This document shows, piece by piece, positions 26,362 to 34,520 of a stretch of DNA of 64,000 bases. The notes under the pieces were generated by a model. It searched no databases and was not told where the DNA came from. It saw only the letters and a list, made by a program, of their open reading frames with translations. The translations under genes and the position numbers were made by a program. Origin of the DNA: Methylosinus trichosporium OB3b. GTDB lineage: Bacteria; Pseudomonadota; Alphaproteobacteria; Rhizobiales; Beijerinckiaceae. Numbering within the stretch: the stretch's first letter is position 1; each line of letters starts with the position of its first letter. The stretch spans positions 620,001 through 684,000 of the forward strand of contig NZ_CP023737.1 in NCBI RefSeq assembly GCF_002752655.1, read 5' to 3'.

Positions 26362-26826
26362 TCAACGCTCGTCGCGATGCGAGGCGAGATAGAGACGCTC
26401 CGCCGCCGCGCCGGCGAAGCGCAGCAGCATCGCCCTGCGGCTCGCCGGAGCGAGACGATGCACAGGCGCCTCACGCAGCAGCAGCGCGCCATGGCCGTCG
26501 GCGACGATGAGCCCGGCGTCGGCGGGAAAGACATCCGGCTCCAGATCTCCGGGAACGGCGAAATAGAAACGGTCGCAATGGATGCGGTAATCCATCCATT
26601 TATGATCGGCGCGAAAATCGGCGAGCGAGGATTTGACCTCGACGATGCGGATCACGCCGTCGGGCGCGAGGGCGACGAGATCGGCGCGCCGCCCGCCCGG
26701 CAGCGGCAGCTCGGTCAATATCGAGAAGCCGGCCGCACGCAGATAGCGGCGCGTCCCGCGCGTCACGAGGCGCGCGTTCTCCTCGCGAAGGCTCACGCCG
26801 GCTGGCGGGAAAGGTGCGAAATCCAT
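26362..26826 (-). CDS. mmcB: MmcB family DNA repair protein
   Basis: 154 residues with a PD-(D/E)xK nuclease-like fold: GGRRADLVAL followed by IRIVEVKSSLADF, then HKWMDYRIHCDRFYFAVP. The Asp and the ExK provide a metal site. The family is named from Caulobacter MmcB, a DNA-damage-inducible protein; its exact activity is open. It is convergent with regA, with only 5 bases between stops. Confidence 0.88.
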   Translation of the reverse strand: MDFAPFPPAGVSLREENARLVTRGTRRYLRAAGFSILTELPLPGGRRADLVALAPDGVIRIVEVKSSLADFRADHKWMDYRIHCDRFYFAVPGDLEPDVFPADAGLIVADGHGALLLREAPVHRLAPASRRAMLLRFAGAAAERLYLASHRDER

Positions 26827-26933
26827 TCAGGCGCTCATGCCCGTCTCGATGCGGCGACGAGCGCGATCTTGGCCCCGACGCCCGGTCTCGCGCAAGCGCT
26901 CGAACGAATCGGACCGAGGAGAATCGCCCCAAA

Positions 26934-28016
26934 ATGAAATCGACGCTCGCCCTTCTTCTCCTCGCCCTCGGCGCCGGCGCCGCGAACGGCGCCGAGCGCG
27001 TCGTCAATATTTTCAATTGGAGCGACTATATCGATCCCTCCGTGCTCGAGGACTTCACCCGCGAGACCGGCGTGAAGGTCGTCTATGACACCTTCGACTC
27101 CAATGAAGTTCTGGAGACGCGCCTGCTCGCCGGCTCCGCCGGCTATGACGTCGTCGTCCCCTCGGCGACCTTCCTGCAGCGCGAGATCAAAGCCGGCGTG
27201 TTTCAGACGCTCGACAAGAACCAGCTGCCCAATCTGAAGAATGTCTGGCCCGAGGTGGCGATGCGGCTTTCCCGCTACGACCCGGGCAATCTCTACGCCG
27301 TCAACTACATGTGGTTCACGACGGGCGTCGCCTACAATGTCGCCAAGATCAAGGAGCGCATCGGCGACAGGCCGATCCTCTCCTGGGACCAGGTGCTGAA
27401 GCCGGACAATCTGCGAAAGTTCTCCGACTGCGGCGTCTATGTGCTCGACAGTCCCGAAGATCTGTTCGCGACCGCGCTCAATCAGCTGAAGCTCGATCCG
27501 AACTCCAAGGACCCGAGCGACATCCGCCGCGCCGCCGATCTGCTCTCGGGCATGCGCCGCTACGTGAAGAAATTCCACTCCTCCGAATATATCAACGCGC
27601 TCGCCAATGGCGACATCTGCCTCGCCATCGGTTGGGCGGGCGACAGCTTTCAGGCGCGCAACCGCGCGCGCGAAGCCGCCAACGGCGTCGACATCAATTA
27701 TGTGATTCCGCAGGAAGGCGCGCTGATGTCGCTCGACAATCTCGCTATTCCGAAGGACGCGCCACACCCGCGAGAAGCGCATCTCTTCATCGATTTTCTG
27801 CTGCGTCCCGACATCGCCGCGCGCAACACCATGGTGACGAATTTCGCCAATGGCGTCGCCGCCTCGCGGCCGCTCATCGACAAGGAGATCGCCGAACATC
27901 CGGCGATCTATCCCGATCTGCCGGCGATGAAGAAGCTGTTCACTGTCACAGCTCCCGATCTGCCGATCCAGAAGATCGTCACGCGCGAATGGACGCGCGT
28001 GAAAACCGGGCGCTGA
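26934..28016 (+). CDS. polyamine ABC transporter substrate-binding protein, PotF-like
   Basis: 360 residues. A signal peptide (MKSTLALLLLALGAGAANGA) is followed by a PotF/PotD-type periplasmic binding protein: VNIFNWSDYIDPSVLEDF, SNEVLETRLLAGSAGYDVVV, YAVNYMWFTTGVAYN and SLDNLAIPKDAPHPREAHLF. The Trp/Asp residues around NWSDYI and WAGDS line the polyamine pocket in the family. It should bind putrescine or a related amine. No permease or ATPase gene lies nearby, so it works with transport parts encoded elsewhere or as a sensor. A GAGGAGA ribosome site lies 12 bases before the ATG. Confidence 0.9.
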   Translation: MKSTLALLLLALGAGAANGAERVVNIFNWSDYIDPSVLEDFTRETGVKVVYDTFDSNEVLETRLLAGSAGYDVVVPSATFLQREIKAGVFQTLDKNQLPNLKNVWPEVAMRLSRYDPGNLYAVNYMWFTTGVAYNVAKIKERIGDRPILSWDQVLKPDNLRKFSDCGVYVLDSPEDLFATALNQLKLDPNSKDPSDIRRAADLLSGMRRYVKKFHSSEYINALANGDICLAIGWAGDSFQARNRAREAANGVDINYVIPQEGALMSLDNLAIPKDAPHPREAHLFIDFLLRPDIAARNTMVTNFANGVAASRPLIDKEIAEHPAIYPDLPAMKKLFTVTAPDLPIQKIVTREWTRVKTGR

Positions 28017-29121
28017 TCGGCCGTCGCGCACGAGGCGCGAGAGCGGCCGCGACCGCCGTCGCGGCGTCGCGCCAGCACTCGTCATAGGATTGCGCCGGCA
28101 AAGGCTCAACGCCCCGGGGCCCGAGCGAGGCCAGCGCCTCGACATAGGCGGCGACGTCGGCCGCGCCTTCGACGAGGCGCAGAGAGCCGCCCGCGAGCGC
28201 GCGGCGATAGCCGCGATGATGATCGAGCTCGGCCGCGTCGCGCGGCGCATTGACGATCACCGGCCGCCCCGATTGCAAGCAGGCGAGCACGCTGCCGCGC
28301 CGCGAGGTGAGCCCCTCGGGAAAGCGATAGACGAAGCAATCGACCTCGCGAAACAGCGCGTTGAGCTCGGCGAAATCATCGACATAGCCGGTGACGAGGA
28401 TCCGATCGTCGACGCGAAGATCCCGCGCCTTGGCGAAGAACTCCTCCTCGACGCGATCCACGCCCTTCACGAAGCCGCCGATGAAGACGCAGAACACGCC
28501 GCGCGCCGCCTGCGCGACATCGAGCACGAAGCCGCACTGCTTCTTCGGATAGATCGAACCGAAATGGCCGACGATCAGCGCGCCTCGAGCTTTCGCTTCC
28601 CGCAGCCGCGCCGCGACAGGCGGCGCCGCCGCCGGCGCGACCGGCGGAATATTGGAAGGGATCGGCGCAATCACGCTCGGCTTGTTCATGAAACGCATCA
28701 CGCGGCTCTCCTCGAAACCCGAGCGAACGTGCGGCGACGAGAACACGAGACGTTGAGCGACGAGCGCATAGGCGCCGACGACAATGCGCCGACGCCAATC
28801 GAGATCAGCCCATTCATGCAGCACGAGCACGCTGACGCGGCCGCGCAGCCGCGCCATGATCAACGCTGCGAGCGGCGTCAGCAACATCGCCTTCCAGGCC
28901 ACCACCGGCACATTGATCGCGAGCGCTTCCGCCTCCGCCAGCGCGCGCCAGATCGCTGCGAGATCGCGCAAGCGGCCAGAAACGGAAAGACTGCGCGCCT
29001 CGCCGCCGATCCGCCCCCAGGTCGCAGCGATTCCCCGTGCAAAAGCTTCGACGCCGCAAGGCGCTCCCGCCGTCGACACCAGAAACAAAGTCTTCCTCGG
29101 CGCAGGCTCCACCGTCATCAC
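27979..29121 (-). CDS. glycosyltransferase, exopolysaccharide type
   Basis: 380 residues, a GT-B-type glycosyltransferase. Visible elements are the N-terminal GAPCGVEAFARGIA glycine loop, LIVGHFGSIYPKKQCGFVLD starting the second Rossmann domain, RILVTGYVDDFAELNALFREVD and the acidic loop LTSRRGSVLACLQSGRPVIV. It probably adds a sugar to a polysaccharide repeat. A ribosome site AGAGGA precedes the two ATGs. It lies 22 bases downstream of the Wzz/GumC gene in the same direction. Its 3' end overlaps the potF-like gene by 38 bases. Confidence 0.82.
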   Translation of the reverse strand: MMTVEPAPRKTLFLVSTAGAPCGVEAFARGIAATWGRIGGEARSLSVSGRLRDLAAIWRALAEAEALAINVPVVAWKAMLLTPLAALIMARLRGRVSVLVLHEWADLDWRRRIVVGAYALVAQRLVFSSPHVRSGFEESRVMRFMNKPSVIAPIPSNIPPVAPAAAPPVAARLREAKARGALIVGHFGSIYPKKQCGFVLDVAQAARGVFCVFIGGFVKGVDRVEEEFFAKARDLRVDDRILVTGYVDDFAELNALFREVDCFVYRFPEGLTSRRGSVLACLQSGRPVIVNAPRDAAELDHHRGYRRALAGGSLRLVEGAADVAAYVEALASLGPRGVEPLPAQSYDECWRDAATAVAAALAPRARRPISARFSRASIRA

Positions 29122-29143
29122 TATCCTCTTTCGAAATGCAGCG

Positions 29144-30688
29144 TCAGGCGGACTTGCGCGCCGGCGGCCCGATCTCGCCCTCTCCGAGCGGGCCGAAACG
29201 ACTCGCGGAAAACACGTCCGGCTCGACTGCCGTAATGACGAGATTTTCGGCCCGCTCCTCTCGCTCGTCCATTTTCGACACGCGCGCGGCGCTGGCCCGG
29301 TCGCGCAGGAAGGCGATGCCGAGCCCAGCGGCGAGCCCCGCCACGAGCCCCGCCCCGCCCATCAACGCCCCGCTCGGCGGGAAGCTGCGCGACACCGGCG
29401 GCGTCGCCATTGTGATGATATGCGTGCTCGCCGCGTCGAGCTGCCGCGCCTCGCTGGTCTGCCGCGCACGATTGAGAAAAGACTGATAAATGCTGCGGCT
29501 CGCATCGACCTCGCGCTCGAGATCACGCAGCTTGACCGAGGCCTGCGCCGCATCCGCGGCCGTGGTCTCGAGCTTGCGCACCTCCCGACTGAGCGCTTCT
29601 TCCGTCGCGCGCGCGCGCTCATAATCCTTGCGCAGCGACCCGGCGACACGACCGAGCTCGGAAGCGACGAGGCGTTTCGTCTCGGCGAGCCGCGCCGTGG
29701 CGTTGCGCACGACCGGATGCTGCGGACCGAGATCGGCGGAGAGATCGGCTAGGCGCTGCGCGGCTTCCGCCTGCTGATTGCGCGCATTGTTCAGCGTCAT
29801 CAGATTCATGCTCGCGGCGATGTCGGCGAGATCGGCGTCCGATCGCCCGCCGCGCCGCGCCTGCTCATAGCGCGAGCGCGTGTCCTCGAGCCGCGTGCGC
29901 GCAAAAGTGAGCTGCTGATTGAGCTCCTTGAGCCGCTGCTCGTCCACATAGAGCTCGCGCGTGCCGACGAGCCCGTGATGCGCTTTGTAATTCTCGACAG
30001 CTTTCTCGGATATGAGCACGCGCTCGCGCAGACTGTCGAGGCCGGCGGTGAAGGAGCTCGCCGCCTGTCTCGCCGCGTCCGCATGCATGGAGCCGCGCAC
30101 ATCGATATAGGCCTGCGCCACCGCATTGGCGATGCGCGCCGATTTCTTCGCGTCGTCGCTCGTCGCCGCAATGTCGATGATGAAGGTTCGCTCCGGGCGC
30201 CGCACCACGACGCGCGCGCCGAGCGCGCGCACCGCGCCGGCCAATCGCTCCGCCTCGGTCGGACGCGCGCCGACGCCGAACAGACGATAGAGCAGCGACG
30301 GCTGACCGGCGAATTCGGGATCGTCGACGAGATGCTCGACGCTCACCACGCGCTCCAGCACCGCTTGCGATGCGATAATGCGCGTCTGCGTCTCGACGAA
30401 ATTGATGAAGCCGTTGGAATCCTGCCCTGGATTGTCGCCCTCGAGTCCCGGAAGGCTGCGCGGATCGAGATAGATCTGCGCGACGGCGACATAACGCGGC
30501 GTCAGCCCTTTGGAGAGGCCGAAGCCGATCGCGCCGCCGAGGACGGCGACGGCCAAGATGAGAAATCGCGCCCGCAGCCCGAGCGCCGCCAGTCGCTTGA
30601 TCGTGACGGCGCCTTCCTGGCGCGGCTCCTTCGCGACAACGGCTTCACGCTCGCTCGCGTCTCGCGCCTCGGCGCTATAATCCAGCAT
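29144..30688 (-). CDS. GumC/Wzz-type polysaccharide chain-length protein
   Basis: About 514 residues: a cytoplasmic N-terminus, a first membrane helix (FLILAVAVLGGAIGFGLSKG), a periplasmic Wzz domain, long coiled-coil helices (residues about 200-430, including YEQARRGGRSDADLADIAAS) and a second helix (GALMGGAGLVAGLAAGLGIA). There is no C-terminal tyrosine kinase domain, so it is a GumC/ExoP-N-like co-polymerase for export of exopolysaccharide. I start it at 30688; an in-frame ATG at 30868 would add a low-complexity tail. It heads a two-gene minus-strand operon with the glycosyltransferase and is divergent from the amino acid:carrier-protein locus. Confidence 0.85.
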   Translation of the reverse strand: MLDYSAEARDASEREAVVAKEPRQEGAVTIKRLAALGLRARFLILAVAVLGGAIGFGLSKGLTPRYVAVAQIYLDPRSLPGLEGDNPGQDSNGFINFVETQTRIIASQAVLERVVSVEHLVDDPEFAGQPSLLYRLFGVGARPTEAERLAGAVRALGARVVVRRPERTFIIDIAATSDDAKKSARIANAVAQAYIDVRGSMHADAARQAASSFTAGLDSLRERVLISEKAVENYKAHHGLVGTRELYVDEQRLKELNQQLTFARTRLEDTRSRYEQARRGGRSDADLADIAASMNLMTLNNARNQQAEAAQRLADLSADLGPQHPVVRNATARLAETKRLVASELGRVAGSLRKDYERARATEEALSREVRKLETTAADAAQASVKLRDLEREVDASRSIYQSFLNRARQTSEARQLDAASTHIITMATPPVSRSFPPSGALMGGAGLVAGLAAGLGIAFLRDRASAARVSKMDEREERAENLVITAVEPDVFSASRFGPLGEGEIGPPARKSA

Positions 30689-31104
30689 GATGCGATGTCC
30701 GTTGCGGGCCCGAAGCTCGCGAGCGACGAAGACGCGTCGCGTCGGGTTTCGGAGCCGTGGTTGATTTTCTCCAAATCCGCGCCCCGCCGCCTGTGCTGCT
30801 AGTGACGAATCAAGACGAATTGCAGGCGACAATGCGGAATTGCGTATGTGTGAGATATCGGGACGCATCGCCTGTCTCAGAAACGCGCCGCCGTGTCATT
30901 TTCGCGCAGCTCGATACGGCATTCTTTCCAGAATCGCTCAAATCGAATGGAACGGAATTAGCAGCTGCTCGCCATTGTCGATCGATTCACCTTCGCCGAT
31001 CGTGATCTGTTCACCATCGAGCGGCAACTTTGCTGCAAATGCCAGCAAAGCACGTATGGTGAAGCTACAGAACGACACGCCACTCACAGTCGTGAAGCAA
31101 CGAG
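30689..31104. other. divergent regulatory region of the carrier-protein operon
   Basis: A 416-base gap, more AT-rich than its surroundings, separating the polysaccharide genes (minus) from the carrier-protein operon (plus). It must hold both promoters. The only clear structure is the palindrome at 31028-31050. Confidence 0.55.
31028..31050. promoter_or_regulatory. candidate operator palindrome
   Basis: CTTTGCTG and CAGCAAAG are perfect inverted arms around a 7-base centre, 54 bases before the carrier-protein start. The size and symmetry fit a dimeric repressor or activator site. No T-run follows, so a terminator is unlikely. Confidence 0.45.
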
Positions 31105-31371
31105 ATGACGATGGAGAAGAAGATGCTCGATACGATCCGACGCCTCGTCGAGGAACAAGGGCGACTCTCGGTCGCCGCCGCCGCGCTGCGCGACGACGCA
31201 GATCTCTATGCGTCGGGCCTCACCTCCTTCGCAGCGGTGCAGCTGATGCTCGCGCTCGAGGAAGAGTTCGACGTCGAATTCCCCGAGCGCATGCTCAATC
31301 GGCGCAGCTTCGCCTCGATCGCGGCGATCGCCTCCTGCATCTCCGAGCTGAAGCCGGAGGAGGTCGCCTGA
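31105..31371 (+). CDS. acyl carrier protein-like aminoacyl carrier
   Basis: An 88-residue four-helix carrier protein. ADLYASGLTSFAAVQLMLAL contains Ser41, in the place that receives 4'-phosphopantetheine, at the start of helix 2; the usual DSL motif reads LTS here. Acidic helix 2 and LEEEFDVEFPE are typical. It is not linked to fatty acid synthesis genes but precedes a flavin dehydrogenase and an amino acid:carrier-protein ligase, whose product it should carry. Start choices at 31105, 31111 and 31123 are all possible. The stop overlaps the next ATG by one base. Confidence 0.88.
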   Translation: MTMEKKMLDTIRRLVEEQGRLSVAAAALRDDADLYASGLTSFAAVQLMLALEEEFDVEFPERMLNRRSFASIAAIASCISELKPEEVA

Positions 31372-32528
31372 TGAACGCGCCGCTCGATCGTGGCGCGACT
31401 GTCGTCGCCGCCGCAGCACTTCACGCCGACGACGTCGATCGCCGCGGCCGCTTCCCCGCCGAAGCGGTGCAGGCGCTCAAAGACTCTCGTCTCCTGTCGC
31501 TGATGATCCCCGGGGAGCTCGGCGGCGCCGGGGCGCCGCTCGCGGATGTCGCAGAGCTCTGCACCATGCTCGGGCATCAGTGCGCGTCGACCGCGATGGT
31601 CTTCGCCATGCATCAGATCAAGGTGTCCAGCCTCGTCGCGCATGGAATGGAGAGCGAGTGGCATCGCGACTTCATGCGCCGCGTCTGCGACGGCCAGCTC
31701 CTGCTCGCCTCCGCCACGACCGAGGGCGGCGTCGGCGGCAACATGCGCAACAGCGTCTGCGCCTTCGAGCGCGACGGCGACATGTTCCGGGTCGCCAAGG
31801 AAGGCGCGCTCATCTCCTATGGCGCGCAGGCCGACGCCATTCTCGTCACCGCGCGCCGCGCCGCCGACGCTCCCGCGTCCGACCAGCGCATGGCCGTCCT
31901 TACGCGCGGGCAATATCGGCTCGAGCGCAGCGGCGAATGGGACGCGCTCGGCATGCGCGGCACCTGCAGCGAGGGCTTCACGCTGAGCGGCGAAGCGCCC
32001 TATGCGCAGATTCTCGAGAGCGAGTTCGCCGACATCGCCTCGCATTCGATGCTCGCGACCGCGCATCTCCTGTGGAGCTCGGTCTGGTATGGCGTCGCCA
32101 GCGACGCGCTCGGCCGCGCTCAGGCTTTCGTGCGCAAGGAGGCGCGCAAGCGCTTCGACGGACCGACGCCCGGCTCGCTGCGCCTCGCCGAAGCCTCGAC
32201 CAAGCTGCAGTTGATGCGCGCCAATATCGTCGAAGGCCTCAAGCGCTTCGAGCGCGCCAAGAGCGAGCCGGACGATCTCAACTCGATGAGCTTCGCCGTG
32301 ACGATGAACAACATCAAGATCGGCTCTTCCGAGCTCGCCATCGAGATCATCAATCACGCGCTGCTCATCACCGGCATCGCCGGCTACAAGAACGGCACGC
32401 CCTACAGCGTCGGCCGTCATATGCGTGACGCGCTGTCGGCCCGCGTGATGATCTCCAACGACCGAATTCTCAGCAATATGTCGTCGCTGCTGCTGGCGCA
32501 GCGCATCGACGCGCGCCTCGGAGGATGA
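31371..32528 (+). CDS. acyl-CoA dehydrogenase-like flavoprotein
   Basis: 385 residues of the acyl-CoA dehydrogenase fold: an N-terminal helical domain (FPAEAVQALKDSRLLSLMIP, then GGAGAPLADVAELC), a middle beta domain (LLASATTEGGVGGNMRNSVC, GALISYGAQADAILV) and a C-terminal helical domain ending VGRHMRDALSARVMISNDRI. It should bind FAD. Since it is translationally coupled to a carrier protein and an amino acid:carrier-protein ligase, its likely substrate is an aminoacyl thioester, as for the prolyl-carrier dehydrogenases of pyrrole pathways. The exact reaction is unknown. The general-base Glu cannot be assigned with certainty by eye. Confidence 0.87.
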   Translation: MNAPLDRGATVVAAAALHADDVDRRGRFPAEAVQALKDSRLLSLMIPGELGGAGAPLADVAELCTMLGHQCASTAMVFAMHQIKVSSLVAHGMESEWHRDFMRRVCDGQLLLASATTEGGVGGNMRNSVCAFERDGDMFRVAKEGALISYGAQADAILVTARRAADAPASDQRMAVLTRGQYRLERSGEWDALGMRGTCSEGFTLSGEAPYAQILESEFADIASHSMLATAHLLWSSVWYGVASDALGRAQAFVRKEARKRFDGPTPGSLRLAEASTKLQLMRANIVEGLKRFERAKSEPDDLNSMSFAVTMNNIKIGSSELAIEIINHALLITGIAGYKNGTPYSVGRHMRDALSARVMISNDRILSNMSSLLLAQRIDARLGG

Positions 32529-32531
32529 CCC

Positions 32532-33443
32532 ATGTGCGAGGCTTGTGACAGCTTTCTCGATCGCATGTTCGCCAAGGGCGTCCTGCATGAGACGGGCGTC
32601 GACGGACTTTATGGACGCGGCGCCGCCTTCGAGGCGATCATCGACGGATTGGATCGGCTGATCTCGCATCTCGGCGGAGGCGACAAGGCCGAGGTGATCC
32701 GCTTTCCGCCCGGCATGAATCGCGCGCTCTTCGAGAAGAGCGGCTATATGAAGAATTTTCCGCAGCTCGCGGGCACGGTGCACAGCTTCGACGGCAATGA
32801 GAAGGACCATATGGCCCTGCTCGACGCCATCCACAGCGGCAGCGCCTGGACCAAGGCCCAGGCCGCGACCGACATCGTGCTCACGCCGGCCGCCTGCTAT
32901 CCGCTCTATCCGATTGTCGCGCGCCGTGGGCCGCTCGCATCCGATGGCGCGCTGTTCGACGTGCAGTCCTATTGCTTCCGTCACGAGCCGTCCAAGGACC
33001 CCGCGCGCATGCAGATGTTCCGCATGCGCGAGTTCGTGCGCATCGGAACGCCCGACCAGGCCGCCTCATTCCGCGAGCGCTGGCTGGAGCGCGCGCGCGA
33101 CTTCGCCGAGCGGCTGGAGCTGCCGCATCATATCGACGTCGCCAATGATCCGTTCTTCGGCCGCGCCGGCAAGATGATGGCGTCGAGCCAGCGCGATCAG
33201 GCGCTCAAATTCGAGCTGCTGGTGCCGATCGAGAGCGTCGAGAAGCCGACCGCCTGTCAGAGCTTCAACTACCATCAGGACCACTTCGGCTCCCTGTGGG
33301 GAATCGTGACGGCGTCCGGAGAAACCGCGCACACCGCCTGCGTCGGCTTCGGCATGGAGCGTCTCACCCTCGCTTTGTTCAAGCATCACGGATTGGATAT
33401 CGATGGCTGGCCGAAATCAGTGCGCGCTGCGCTCACTCTCTGA
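32532..33443 (+). CDS. amino acid--[carrier protein] ligase (SerRS-like)
   Basis: 303 residues, a truncated homologue of atypical class II seryl-tRNA synthetase without a tRNA-binding arm. Cys122 (TPAAC), Glu167 (RMREFVRIG) and Cys270 ([12 protein letters not shown]) have the spacing of the three zinc ligands described for the Bradyrhizobium enzyme. Motif 2 is [20 protein letters not shown] and motif 3 is GFGMERL. Family members activate glycine or alanine with ATP and transfer it to the phosphopantetheine of a carrier protein, not to tRNA. It starts 3 bases after the dehydrogenase and overlaps the next gene by 41 bases. Which amino acid is used cannot be read by eye. Confidence 0.93.
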   Translation: MCEACDSFLDRMFAKGVLHETGVDGLYGRGAAFEAIIDGLDRLISHLGGGDKAEVIRFPPGMNRALFEKSGYMKNFPQLAGTVHSFDGNEKDHMALLDAIHSGSAWTKAQAATDIVLTPAACYPLYPIVARRGPLASDGALFDVQSYCFRHEPSKDPARMQMFRMREFVRIGTPDQAASFRERWLERARDFAERLELPHHIDVANDPFFGRAGKMMASSQRDQALKFELLVPIESVEKPTACQSFNYHQDHFGSLWGIVTASGETAHTACVGFGMERLTLALFKHHGLDIDGWPKSVRAALTL

Positions 33444-34413
33444 CGACGAAGCGAGCGCGCTCGCTCCGCAGATGGCGTATGAATCTCATGCGCTGCATCA
33501 TCCAGAACGCGATTGGCCGCAGACCAATTGCTATGTCGATCTGTGGATCGAGCTGCTCGCGTCGCGCGGGCTCGATCCGCACGCCATGCTCGGCTTCACG
33601 GTCGCGCAGGATTTCGAAGGCGACCAGTTCACCTTCTTCAAGCCGCGCATCGCCGATCTCGAGCAGCTCTATGGCGTGCGGCTCGAGGAGCTGTCGCTCT
33701 ATGATCGACTGGACGCGCAGATCGAGCGCCAGGTCGCGCGCGGCCGCGTCGTGCTCGTCGAGGTCGATGGACATCATCTGCCCGACACGCGCGGCGTGAC
33801 CTATCGCATCGATCACTCGAAGACGACGATCGGGATCGACGCCATCGATCTGCGCGCGCGCCGTCTCGATTATTTCCACAATGACGGCTTCTTCTCGCTG
33901 GACGGCGAGGACTTCGACGCGATCTTCGGGCTGGCCGGCGCGAAGCGCGAAGCGGCGGAGCTGTTTCCCTATGCCGAATTCGTGCGCTTCGATCGCGCCG
34001 AGGCGCGCCATGATCTGCGGCGCATGGCGGAGGAGCTGCTCGTCGAGCACTTCGCACGAAGGCCGGCGAAGAATCCGCTGCGCGCCTTCAGCGCCGAGCT
34101 TCCAGCTCTGTGGGAGACGCTGCTGGCGCGGCCGCCCTGCTTCTTCCACAGCCTCGCCTTCAACAGCTTCCGTCAGATCGGCGCCAATTTCGAGCTGCTC
34201 GGCAGTCATCTCGATTGGCTGCGCCCCAATGGCTCGTTGAAAGCCGAGAGCGACGCCTGCAAACGTCTGTCGTCGGGCGCGAAGGCGTTGCAGTTCCAGG
34301 CGGCGCGCGCATCCTCACGCAAGCGCGTTCTGGAGGCGGGACCGGCGCTCGACGAGCTGGCGCGCGTCTATGACGCGCTGATCGACGGCCTTGCGAAACG
34401 GCTCGCGCGCTAG
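33403..34413 (+). CDS. DUF1839 family protein
   Basis: 336 residues. Blocks typical of DUF1839 are [66 protein letters not shown] and [16 protein letters not shown]. The conserved Cys in ETNCY/QTNCY and the His/Asp set hint at a cysteine-dependent transferase or hydrolase, possibly acting on the aminoacyl thioester, but no activity is known to me. DUF1839 genes habitually accompany amino acid:carrier-protein ligases. The start at 33403 overlaps the ligase; 33472 is an alternative. Confidence 0.88.
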   Translation: MAGRNQCALRSLSDDEASALAPQMAYESHALHHPERDWPQTNCYVDLWIELLASRGLDPHAMLGFTVAQDFEGDQFTFFKPRIADLEQLYGVRLEELSLYDRLDAQIERQVARGRVVLVEVDGHHLPDTRGVTYRIDHSKTTIGIDAIDLRARRLDYFHNDGFFSLDGEDFDAIFGLAGAKREAAELFPYAEFVRFDRAEARHDLRRMAEELLVEHFARRPAKNPLRAFSAELPALWETLLARPPCFFHSLAFNSFRQIGANFELLGSHLDWLRPNGSLKAESDACKRLSSGAKALQFQAARASSRKRVLEAGPALDELARVYDALIDGLAKRLAR

Positions 34414-34429
34414 AACCGCGCCGTCGGCC

Positions 34430-34508
34430 GTCATTGCGAGGAACGAAGCGACGAAGCAATCCGGTCTCCGCTCGCGGTTGCTGGATGCTTCGCCTCGCTC
34501 GCAATGAC
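34430..34508. repeat. dispersed repeat family A, inverted pair
   Basis: GTCATTGCGAGGAACGAAGC...GCAATCCGG is mirrored by GGATGCTTC...GCTCGCAATGAC. It sits between the DUF1839 gene and the GH2-like gene, interrupting an otherwise tight operon. Confidence 0.85.
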
Positions 34509-34520
34509 GCGCACCCCCAT

